A stretch of DNA of 64,000 bases from Neoechinorhynchus agilis (Eukaryota; Acanthocephala), in NCBI GenBank assembly GCA_051530055.1, contig CM121341.1:1550001-1614000 (forward strand), in the 5' to 3' direction. The translations under genes were made by a program, and so were the position numbers. The notes beneath the pieces were generated by a model that was not told where the DNA came from, did not search any database, and was given only the letters and a program-made list of their open reading frames with translations. Each line of letters opens with the position of its first letter. Within the stretch, counting starts at the first letter, position 1. Below, one piece after another: positions 52,209 to 64,000 of this stretch.

Positions 52209-53665
52209 TCATCGATCATCGCCAGTAGCGATGATTTTTCTGATCTCCGCAGCGATGTCATTATGTGGCACTAGATTATAAGTTCCTCTGACCATACCAT
52301 CGATCATTTGTGTTTGTTGATGGCTCAAATCCTTCACGTAGTTTCTAACAAAACAAAGCAAAGATTGGTGGAATATAACAGGCATTCGATAAGGTTGTTT
52401 TCCCTCGCAATTGTCTAACATAGCAAATCGCATAAAATGGTCAAAAACGGCATTGACGACTTTGTACGGGAGATTGTACCGTTTCTCCAGTAAAACACGG
52501 ATAAAGATGCTTCGTGCTCCCGCAAACTGTTCAATCAATACTTTGGATTCAGACGGAACTGGTGATCCACTGCCTTCGCCTTGGCAAAGGATGTAAAGTG
52601 CAACAGCGACGTGTAACATTGGAAGAGAACTCTTTTCGATGATGGCACCAAGAATAACTGCTTCTCGAATAGTACAAGAACCGGACTCAACGAGCGGTAA
52701 GATTAGACCTTTAAAGAAGGCTCCAGGTTTAAACATTGCTTTACGAACTGCCTATCTCCTCCCGTGAGAGTGAATTAATGAAAGAAAATTTAAAAAACCA
52801 ACCATAAATAGGTGGTAATTGAGACGCTTGTATTCGACAATATCATCTCTGATTCGCGGTAAAAGAGTATCGCTGTAAAACCTATTTACGACGAGGATAA
52901 TATAAATAGTTATTGGTCTATGATTTGAAGTTAAAACCCACTGAGTAAACTTACTTTTGAACCAATTTTTCGTTCATATTAGACGCAAATATTCTTGTAG
53001 CTTGAAAAACAATCGCAGCTGACCAATTGTCAGGTCGAGTGATGGCTAGAAGATGTTCCCATTCACGAAGAGTTGGTAGAACTTTAAACGCTTTTGGGAG
53101 TTTTCCTGAACGGTATTTTGCAAGAACTGGGCCCATTTGACGATACAAAGCAATTATTTTGTCTTCTGCTGTAGGAGGTCCGGAATCAGAAGGCCCTTTA
53201 AAGCCTATCAAATGTTTCTGCATAATTTCCCGTTTCTTTAATAGCGACTCCTCGATCATTTGACTCAGACTTTTTACTTTCTTATTGGCTTCATCGTCGT
53301 CATGACCGAATCCCGTAAGCTCAATGAGCGCTTGTTCATCGGTGGGATCAAGTGGCTATATAGACTTTTTACTTGAACAGTGAGTTTTTTCTTACCTTTA
53401 TAAGATCAGAGTAAATTTGAGATGAAAGCTCAGTGCGTTGTGGTATGCATTCTGAAGGTTTGAAAAACGTCGATGCGTCCACATTGTCAAATTCTACAGG
53501 TTGGAAAGTCTGGCGATCCTCTTCCTCGAGGAAATCAGCTGCCTGCTTTATAGTCTTCTTATTCAGTCGAAGCACGTCTTTGTGAGTCGTAGGAAATTGC
53601 TTTTTGCTTCTATTTTTATTCCTTAATTCCTTTTTCGATTTGTTAGATCGTGATTTCGATTTCAT
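52209..53665 (-). CDS. BYSL: Bystin (40S ribosome biogenesis, Enp1 homologue)
   Basis: 430 residues in four exons: 53396-53665, 52955-53355, 52799-52881, 52209-52747, with introns of 40, 73 and 51 bp (GTAAGA, GTAAGT, GTTTTT donors). All junctions keep frame and restore family blocks, e.g. [19 protein letters not shown] and [20 protein letters not shown] (human FYNLVLLPRVRDD, ALKKALFKPGAWFKG). Later blocks: [40 protein letters not shown]-type [13 protein letters not shown]. The N-terminus is basic ([12 protein letters not shown]). Bystin is a nuclear factor for pre-40S processing and export. Human length is 437. The ATG abuts AG (GAAGTTACAG/ATG). It lies 392 bp downstream of the AFG3 gene on the same strand, so the two may share a transcript. 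Confidence 0.93.
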
Positions 53666-54057
53666 CTGTAACTTCGCATATTAAAACGGATAAATGTGTA
53701 ATTTTTCAGGAGCGAAAAAAAACAAGGTAAAAATATAGATTTTACTAGAAAAACCTGTGACTCGTTCAAATGTCGTTTCCGCTCGTGATGACAATTGGCA
53801 GTCTTCGAAAAAGGAATTTCACCCAATAAAGATTTAAAGAACACTGTAATTTCTTTTAATTTTAAAAACCGCAATATTGAAATCCTTAGGGAGACCTCTA
53901 GCGCAGGTGATTTTTTCGTGTCAACTTTATTCAATCGCCTAAAATATAAGCAAAAAGTCATGGACTTGTCCTGAGAAAAATTCCCTCAAAGATCACGATC
54001 CTATGAAGACTCGGATTTTATGAACTTAACAGATTACTCGAAAGTTGACTTAACTGA
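53666..54057. other. Spacer between AFG3 gene and bystin
   Basis: A minus-strand frame (53662-53961) is open but has no family signature. Probably intercistronic sequence ending in the acceptor directly before bystin. Confidence 0.4.
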
Positions 54058-56858
<2,801 letters not shown>

Positions 56859-57655
56859 TTAGTATTTTGATTTCAGTGAAGAATACCCACTTATTTCTCC
56901 TTTCTTCATACGAAAGACATGAGAATAGAGAAAATATTTTTGTGTGTAAATTCGCTGATTTTGAACTAAATTTCTCGGAGGTACATTCGAAATCGTTGAT
57001 TGTCAGCGTTTTTCTCAGGTCATCGAAAAGTTCAATTTTATTGGTTTGATTTCGTTAATCGTCAAAGTATTCTTGCTCGTATTTAATAGAATATGTACCA
57101 GACTGTGTCAATCAGAAATATTTATTTAAAGCCAACACGCCATTTAACTCGCTTTATTTCAAAGTCATAGAATCGCTATCGTTTAAAAATTAAGCAATAA
57201 ACAGTTTACATTTGTTGTTTAATCCATTCGATGCTTATGAATAAAATTGTGCTTTTGCACTAAACTTTCCTTATTTTATCAAAAATAAAGTTCTTAATTT
57301 CGCCACTTGCAGTAAAGGTCTCACAGAAAAATTGAATTTCAATTATTAGCTTCACTCGAAAACCTCAAAATCAGTCAGAAATAACCTTCAAACCATTTGT
57401 GAGTCAATGGATTTCGGAGAAAGAATAAAAATTATAAAACTATCTCACAATAAAGATCAAATAATTGTCGCTTATTAATTAAGACATGATTATCAAATTA
57501 AAGTACATTTAAAAATATTGAAACATACAAATTAAAGACCTCAAAGGATTAAAACAGAGCCCGGAAATGCTGAGAGATAATTCGTTAAAAGTTCAATGCA
57601 CGCCTAACCTGCAATCATTTCACTTTCTCGAAATGAAATTTATAGGAACCACGTA
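56859..57655. other. Intergenic
   Basis: AT-rich 5' flank of the AFG3 gene and left flank of the 114-bp array; nothing recognised. Confidence 0.4.
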
Positions 57656-59480
57656 AGTCGAATTTCCTCAACGGCGATCCATTCTTGACGCATGCAAAAC
57701 TGCCGCTCAAGTTCAGTTTGGATTAAATCAAAGCTACTAAAATTTTGCTTTTTAAACTATTTTAGAATAAAATATCGATGAAGTAACGGCAATCCATTCT
57801 TTACGAATGCAAAACTGCCGCTCAAGTTCAGTTTGGATTAAATCAAAGCAACTAAAATTTTGCTTTTAAAACTATTTTAGAGAAAATATCGATGAAGTAA
57901 CGGCAATCCATTCTTTACGAATGCAAAACTGCCGCTCAAGTTCAGTTTGGATTAAATCAAAGCAACTAAAATTTTGCTTTTTAAACTATTTTAGAATAAA
58001 ATATCGATGAAGTAACGGCGATCCATTCTTTACGAATGCAAAACTGCGCTCAAATTCAGTTTGGATCAAATCAAAGCAACTAAAATTTTGCTTTTAAAAC
58101 TATTTTAGAGAAAATATCGATGAAGTAACGGCGATCCATTCTTTACGAATGCAAAACTGCGCTCAAGTTCAGTTTGGATTAAATCAAAGCAACTAAAATT
58201 TTGCTTTTTAAACTATTTTAGAGAAAATATCGATGAGATAACGGCGATCCATTCTTTACGAATGCAAAACTGCGCTCAAGTTCAGTTTGGATTAAATCAA
58301 AGCAACTAAAATTTTGCTTTTTAAACTATTTTATTAGTATAAAATATCGATGAAGTAACGGCGATCCATTCTTTACGCATGCAAAACTGCCGCTCAAATT
58401 CAGTTTGGATTAAATCAAAGCAACTAAAATTTTGCTTTTTAAACTATTTTAGTATAAAATATCGATGAAGTAACGGCGATCCATTCTTTACGAATGCAAA
58501 ACTGCCGCTCAAGTTCAGTTTGGATTAAATCAAAGCAACTAAAATTTTGCTTTTTAAACTATTTTAGAGAAAATATCGATGAAGTAACGGCGATCCATTC
58601 TTTACGAATGCAAAACTGCCGCTCAAGTTCAGTTTGGATTAAATCAAAGCAACTAAAATTTTGCTTTTTAAACTATTTTAGAGAAAATATCGATGAAGTA
58701 ACGGCGATCCATTCTTTACGAATGCAAAACTGCGCTCAAATTCAGTTTGGATTAAATCAAAGCAACTAAAATTTTGCTTTTTAAACTATTTTAGAGAAAA
58801 TATCGATGAAGTAACGGCGATCCATTCTTTACGAATGCAAAACTGCCGCTCAAGTTCAGTTTGGATCAAATCAAAGCAACTAAAATTTTGCTTTTAAAAC
58901 TATTTTAGAGAAAATATCGATGAAGTAACGGCGATCCATTCTTTACGAATGCAAAACTGCGCTCAAATTCAGTTTGGATTAAATCAAAGCAACTAAAATT
59001 TTGCTCTTTAAACTATTTTAGAATAAAATATCGATGAAGTAACGGCAATCCATTCTTTACGAATGCAAAACTGCCGCTCAAGTTCAAGTTGGATCAAATC
59101 AAAGCAACTAAAATTTTGCTTTTTAAACTATTTTAGAGAAAATATCGATGAGATAACGGCGATCCATTCTTTACGAATGCAAAACTGCGCTCAAATTCAG
59201 TTTGGATTAAATCAAAGCAACTAAAATTTTGCTTTTTAAACTATTTTTAGTATAAAATATCGATGAAGTAACGGCGATCCATTCTTTACGAATGCAAAAC
59301 TGCGCTCAAATTCAGTTTGGATTAAATCAAAGCAACTAAAATTTTGCTTTTTAAACTATTTTCTTAGTATAAAATATCGATGAAGTAACGGCGATCCATT
59401 CTTTACGAATGCAAAACTGCGCTCAAATTCAGTTTGGATTAAATCAAAGCTACTAAAATTTTGCTTTTTAAACTATTCCA
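57656..59480. repeat. 114-bp tandem array, about 16 copies
   Basis: Unit of about 114 bp marked by 'cgatccattctttacgaatgcaaaactg'-type cores (first 20: cgatccattctttacgaatg) and 'aactaaaattttgctttt'. Copies vary by a base in 'ctgc(c)gctcaa' and by short indels after 'ctatttta'. No coding; open frames within are by-products. Confidence 0.95.
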
Positions 59481-60319
59481 TCCGTTTTTCTAGGACCGTT
59501 TCGTACAAGTGTTCAGAATAAAAATTATTGGACTAAAAATCATATTCGATAATTTGAATCCAGCTAATAAGATGTTGAACAGAAGGAACGTTCACCAAGA
59601 TAATTAAAAACAAGAATGGACTGGCGATTTTGTATCCTCCGACCAACTCGTGTAAGAACTAAATCTATGGCAATATCGTTAAACTTCTGATCTTAGTCTC
59701 TAGCACGTCAGTGTAAAATTTCAGTGACTATTGCAACGAAAATTGTGCCGTAAAGTGCAATGAGCCAATAGAATCAAATGCCAAGATTGATAAGTGGGCC
59801 AATCACGATACAGCATCAGTGACTTTGGAGAAAAAGACCTGACTCGCACCATTCCAGAATCCGATTGTGACGCTGAAACTCTGTTAAATCCATAGATATT
59901 GAAATAATCGAAAAATTGTATTACATTTCCGACAAAATGACACAAAACAAATATAAATTTAAAACCAAGAGATACCTCATTCGAATTCTATGAGAATATT
60001 GCCCTAAAGTTAATACTGACTTGAACAATAAGCTAAAAAGAAGATAAAATAATTTATTTTAGAAAAACAAAGATTCGCAAAAATTCAAGTCTTGAAAGAT
60101 TTAAAGTTTCCCGAACTAAAACTTTTATGTTCGCTTTTCGCCAGCTCAACAAACGACGAATTAAATAATGATTAGGATATGTCCACGGCCGATTACTTCA
60201 TTAATCACGCAATAAAACAATAAGTGACAAATGGATTCTCGGTTTTTGTTCCGATTTTTTTTAAACATTTCGAATCTGAAAGAAATGTAAATGTGGCGCA
60301 AGTTCAAAAATTTACGAGT
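59481..60319. other. Intergenic
   Basis: AT-rich; no gene or element recognised. Confidence 0.4.
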
Positions 60320-60920
60320 TTAATTAGAATCTTGCATTTTCGTACTTAAGTACTTAGCAAATTTTTCCTCGTTTGGATTCAAGAAAAAAGATTGTTCTTT
60401 CCATTTTTTCTTTTTGATTGTTTCAATGTTGATGTCATTTATATTGGCCAAAATGCCAATGGATAAATTATTTCGACGGAAAACGCGCACATCGACGTGA
60501 CTGTATTCGCCGTTTCCGTTCTGGATAAACATCGAAGACATTAACTCTTTTCCTTTGGTTCTGTCTCCTTTTTGGTCTTATGACGTTTTTCACCCTTCAA
60601 CCTTTTTCGAAAAGAAAAGGCTGTGTACAATTTTTAAATTTGGGATCTGATTACAAAGAAAAAAGTACGTCGAATGTTTCGCCTCTTATCCTTGATTGTG
60701 GATTTTAATTTTTGTAAAAGAAAGTTTACTTGCAAATCTTTAATAGTTTCCCAAGGTGAAAAATTGATATTTTCATTATTTTTAGGCTATTACGAAGTAG
60801 TCGCTTATTTAAGAAATGTGATCTGTGGTCTCTTGAAGATGTAACGGAAAAGTCACACTTGCAATCTTTCCGCTTCCGGATATTGGCAAAGATTTCGTAA
60901 ACGTTACAGTACACGGCCAT
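60320..60920 (-). CDS. Possible gene, unknown function (two candidate exons)
   Basis: Minus strand. 60726-60920 from ATG reads MAVYCNVYEIFANIRKRK and ends in a basic stretch. 60320-60541 reads SSMFIQNGNGEYSHVDVRVF, IGILANINDINIE and a charged C-terminus (FLNPNEEKFAKYLSTKM). Composition is protein-like, but the connection between the two (about 180 bp) is not resolved and no family is recognised. Listed as candidate exons only. Confidence 0.3.
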
Positions 60921-61165
60921 GATATTTTTGCTTTTGTTAATGAAGGAATTCTATTAAACGTTTTCCAGTTGAAACCTCTCAGTTGTTGTACCTTTTTTTT
61001 CTGTTATTTGTGCAAGTATTTATCCATTTTTTTGTATGGCGGAATTTTTAATGTAATTTAATAAGTCCGATATTTAAAAGTTGCAAACAGCTTTGATAAA
61101 GGCACAAAATTATGTTGAAAAATCGGACTATATAAAAACATGGATTATTCATTCTTAAAAAGTAT

Positions 61166-61541
61166 AATTCACTCTTTTCGTTCGCAAATTCCTCCTTTTC
61201 GTTCAATTCTGCAACTGTCGTCATGAGGCAGCTTCCTTCGCCGCGCTGATTCGCTGCAGCAGGAATCTGCTGGAGTGCATGTCGCCGGTGGCATATTTAA
61301 GCATCTTTCCCAGCCGGGAAAGGAAGTAATCGGCTTCTTTTCCGCAATCGGAATGAATACATATTGATGCCCATCGAACGATTCCTCGCTGAGGCTTTCG
61401 ACTGCTCCCGATTTTGAGGTGGCATCCCGTAAATGGGATGCTGCGAGCGTGTTGGGGCAGGTAAAATCCTAAACCAAAAATTTCTCGGAAAACCATGGAA
61501 GGAGAACCGCCTAAATATTTATCCCTCGATTTATGATACAA
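61166..61541 (-). mobile_element. LINE 3' tail (REL type, third subfamily)
   Basis: Minus frame holds LSRLGKMLKYATGDMHSSRF then LLQRISAAKEAAS, the conserved LINE ORF terminus, followed by the same 3' UTR as the fragment at 35915-36062. 5'-truncated. Confidence 0.6.
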
Positions 61542-62239
61542 TTGATCGACAAGTACATTAAAATGTCAGTTAAAAGATCTTTTCTTCGAAATTAGCTGAA
61601 CTTGATTGTGCTCGCCCCAAATACAAATTCATTCAATTTGTTGTTTGTATCAAAAAATCAAGATATCGGTTTCCTCGATTTATACTCTTCGATTCACCAT
61701 GCTTTTATAACCAATTTATTAGCATTTCATTGATACGAGCGTACATTCGTTCAAATTTTTAAATAAGGCTCAATCTATGAATAATTCCTATTCGTTGTTC
61801 GGAATCTTTAATAGCTCAATTTGTCAATACGTCCGTTAACTGAATGGTCAGATCAAAATTATCATATAGTTTTCGGACATTCTACATTTAGAATTCAAGG
61901 TTTCTGCTACCAATTTTCCTTACTTATTTAAGTTTAAATAATTTGTCATTAATTCTGCGGCATCATTAAGCTAAAAAGGATTGTGTCGTGTACTTTCAAG
62001 ATTTTTGCATTTCTAAAAAATTAATGCCTATTTTGTTGGCGTCGTTGAAAGTTTTAAACATACGCAGGCAAAATTTTGTTCATTTCTTTTGTGATACATT
62101 TATCGAAATTGATCAACAAATCATTGTAGTTTACAACACTATTTTCTCAAAAAATCAGTGAATTGAGCTGCTAGTGAAAATTAAGCCTTTGAATTTTGTT
62201 ATTTTAGATACACTAGAGTAATATTGGATAATTTTTCAA
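61542..62239. other. Intergenic, 5' flank of the CKAP5 homologue
   Basis: AT-rich. A strong acceptor (ttttgttattttag) ends near 62207, about 33 bases before the ATG at 62240. Confidence 0.45.
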
Positions 62240-64000
62240 ATGGCTAATAACGAAGCGGATAAGCTTGATTGGGAATCGTTACCTTATCATCAAAAGATTC
62301 AGCACAAATCGTGGCAAGCACGAGTATCTGGCTACGAAGAACTTACCAAAATTCTGTCATCAAAGTCCCAATTAACGGCTGAAGCTCTTAGTCGCTACTC
62401 ATCCACTTGTCAATCCTTTCCATTGGAAACGATTGAAGTAGTGAAATCTAAGGCTCTTGAGGCTCTTTTGGTCTTGCTTGATATTCATTTTTCTAGCGTC
62501 AAAAGAGCTGTTGGGGACATAGCCACAGGGGTTGTCAATAAATGCTTAGCGGGAAAGACGAAGACCCGAGAATTAGCATTCAAAATCCTGTGTACATGCA
62601 TTGAAATTGAACAACATGAAGTTACACTTGATGCTCTCTACACTGGAATGGAAAACAAGCAACCAAAAGTTGTGTTGGCCTGTGTGGAGTGTGTCCGGAT
62701 TAATCTACATGATTTTGGAATTAAAGTCGTAGCACCAAAGAAACTCATGTCGAAAATCACCAAAGTGCTCGATCATAAAGATGCTTCCGTTCGCAAAGAA
62801 GCAAAATTGTGCATGTTGGAGTTGTTTCGATGGGTCCCAGACCACTCTACAGTGATCGCCAGTGTTCAACAGAACATAAAAAGCGTTATTTTAAGTGAGT
62901 TAGAAAACGATTGGACTGCTTTGAAAGCGGAAGGGGAATTCGTTGGTGTGCCGACAAAATATTTAAGATCTCAACGGCCACTCGATAATGATGGCTTCGA
63001 CTTAGATGGAGTTACTGCGTCCGTCGACGAAGAAAAGGATGATGAACTAACTGACGAACTTGATTTAACGGAACCTACAGATCTTAAAGTTCCTGCAGAT
63101 TATTTTACTCGAATTATAAGTTCAAAATGGCAAGATCGAAGGGACGCTCTTTCTTCGTTAAAAACACTTCTTCCATCTGAACGAATGGATATTTTTCTTC
63201 TTTCCGACAGTATGGATTATTCTCAGCTGATTAGATCTCTTCATAAAGTGATCACGACTGATACAAACGTTATACTAGTCGTCGCAGCTGCTCAATGTCT
63301 TGAACCTATTGCTTATGGACTTAAAAACGGGCGAATGAATCGATCTTTAATGCTTCAATGTATTGAAGGATGTCTCGAACGTAGTCGAGAAAAGAAAGCG
63401 AATGTAGTGGACGCACTTCGTAAGACGGCGAATGCTGTAATGTCCACAGATCTTCAACAATTCGAAGTTGTGCTCACTGAGGTTCTCAATAATTTAGCAG
63501 ATAATAAAGTGCCTGGGGTAAAACAGTCTGTTCATATTTTAATACGTCAAACTCTTAGTGAATCTCGAGTTAAAGTGAACAAGAAACTGGGAAAAACTGT
63601 AGCTGATGTACTTCTGAAAAACGTTGGGGTTGCCGATAGTGGCGCTAGAGACAGTGCATTTCAAGCCCTTGCCCAACTGATTACCAAAGTTGGAGATGGA
63701 GTTATTGATTCTCAACTAAGCACTCTTGACTCAACGAAAATGGCTAAAGTTGAAGGTTATCTCAATGAGTATAAATCAGTCGCTCCAAAAGTAACGGCTA
63801 AAGTAGTTAAGCCCGCAACGCCAGCTCCCGTAGTAGCTGCTAACACGGTGAAGAAACCTCAACCGCCTAAACCAACAAAAGGAAAACCAGCTAAGAAGAT
63901 AAAAGCAAGCAATACAGCGCCATCGCAAATTCCTTCATCAGTATTGGCAAAAGAATCTCCATTGGAATTAGAGGCGGCTGAGACTATTGCAGAAGGGATT
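62240..64000 (+). CDS. CKAP5 / XMAP215 / Minispindles microtubule polymerase, N-terminal part
   Basis: Open from ATG 62240 to the window end (587 codons, no intron seen), so the gene is partial. TOG1 begins LDWESLPYHQKIQHKSWQAR (human CKAP5 WLKLPVDQKCEHKLWKAR) with HEAT repeats: VKSKALEALLVLLD, ITKVLDHKDASVRKEAKLCM, then VPTKYLRSQRPL (human PTRFLRSQQEL). After an acidic linker, TOG2 begins VPADYFTRIISSKWQDRRDAL and runs to ~residue 510. A Pro/Lys/Ala-rich basic linker follows (KPATPAPVVAAN, KKPQPPKPTKGK), typical of the microtubule-lattice-binding spacer between TOG domains. These proteins bind tubulin at plus ends and speed microtubule growth in spindle and cortex. Remaining TOG domains lie beyond the window. 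Confidence 0.93.
   Translation, partial: MANNEADKLDWESLPYHQKIQHKSWQARVSGYEELTKILSSKSQLTAEALSRYSSTCQSFPLETIEVVKSKALEALLVLLDIHFSSVKRAVGDIATGVVNKCLAGKTKTRELAFKILCTCIEIEQHEVTLDALYTGMENKQPKVVLACVECVRINLHDFGIKVVAPKKLMSKITKVLDHKDASVRKEAKLCMLELFRWVPDHSTVIASVQQNIKSVILSELENDWTALKAEGEFVGVPTKYLRSQRPLDNDGFDLDGVTASVDEEKDDELTDELDLTEPTDLKVPADYFTRIISSKWQDRRDALSSLKTLLPSERMDIFLLSDSMDYSQLIRSLHKVITTDTNVILVVAAAQCLEPIAYGLKNGRMNRSLMLQCIEGCLERSREKKANVVDALRKTANAVMSTDLQQFEVVLTEVLNNLADNKVPGVKQSVHILIRQTLSESRVKVNKKLGKTVADVLLKNVGVADSGARDSAFQALAQLITKVGDGVIDSQLSTLDSTKMAKVEGYLNEYKSVAPKVTAKVVKPATPAPVVAANTVKKPQPPKPTKGKPAKKIKASNTAPSQIPSSVLAKESPLELEAAETIAEGI

Overview
This is a nuclear window from an AT-rich, repeat-dense metazoan genome. 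The animal origin rests on a lamin, an AFG3-type mitochondrial m-AAA protease, bystin, an SLC52 riboflavin transporter, a CKAP5/XMAP215 microtubule polymerase, a three-LIM protein and a maleless/DHX9-type dsRNA-binding protein. The introns that could be placed with support are mostly very short (40-75 bp, with a few of 107, 287 and 624 bp). At least two look like GC-AG introns. Many coding starts sit directly behind a pyrimidine-rich AG (AG next to ATG in RPL5, MRPL14, bystin, ATP5MK, the lamin and a small gene at 24967), and one gene pair is only 64 bp apart. Together these suggest spliced-leader trans-splicing and operons, but this is inference. I cannot assign a phylum.

Layout. 1-6905: satellite array (309-bp unit, ~22 copies). 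7047-8632: CCCH zinc-finger gene of the suppressor-of-sable/ZC3H4 family. 8700-8950: hairpin (MITE-like) element. 9640-11345: LINE remnant. 13835-18571, minus strand: SLC52 riboflavin transporter (two exons), mitochondrial ribosomal protein L14, and a LIM-domain gene whose 3' part is missing. 19320-23930: 271-bp tandem array carrying a copy of the 3' end of the neighbouring RPL5 gene (23937-24830, minus). 24967-25261: small divergent gene. 26264-27299: TLS1/C9orf78 homologue followed at once by ATP synthase subunit k (DAPIT). 28010-29633: a ubiquitin-like ORF and a helical ORF. 30275-33675: a near-perfect inverted duplication (1528-bp arms, 345-bp spacer), each arm carrying an intact gene for an Emi1/Rca1-like zinc-binding protein.

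The second half is as follows. 33.9-36.1 kb: LINE tails. 36.28-39.37 kb: 159-bp tandem array. 39500-40234: a protein with the two DHX9-type dsRNA-binding domains and no helicase. 40.4-40.8 kb: hairpin element and LINE tails. 41976-43762: lamin-like intermediate filament gene without a visible CaaX box. 45.2-50.3 kb: nested retroelement graveyard (a Penelope-like fragment with a GIY-YIG endonuclease and a hammerhead-like motif, two REL-type LINE bodies, and the RT of a different LINE class). 50.35-51.0 kb: acidic ORF of unknown role. 52209-56858, minus: AFG3-type protease followed by bystin. 57.66-59.48 kb: 114-bp tandem array. 60.3-60.9 kb: unassigned ORFs. 61.2-61.5 kb: LINE tail. 62240-end: N-terminal part of a CKAP5/XMAP215 homologue running off the window.

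The host genes are mostly housekeeping (ribosome, mitochondrion, splicing, nuclear lamina, microtubules) and do not form one pathway. No tRNA, rRNA or CRISPR feature was recognised. The most unusual items are the RPL5-derived satellite, the gene-bearing palindrome, the AG-ATG start pattern, and the Penelope-like hammerhead.
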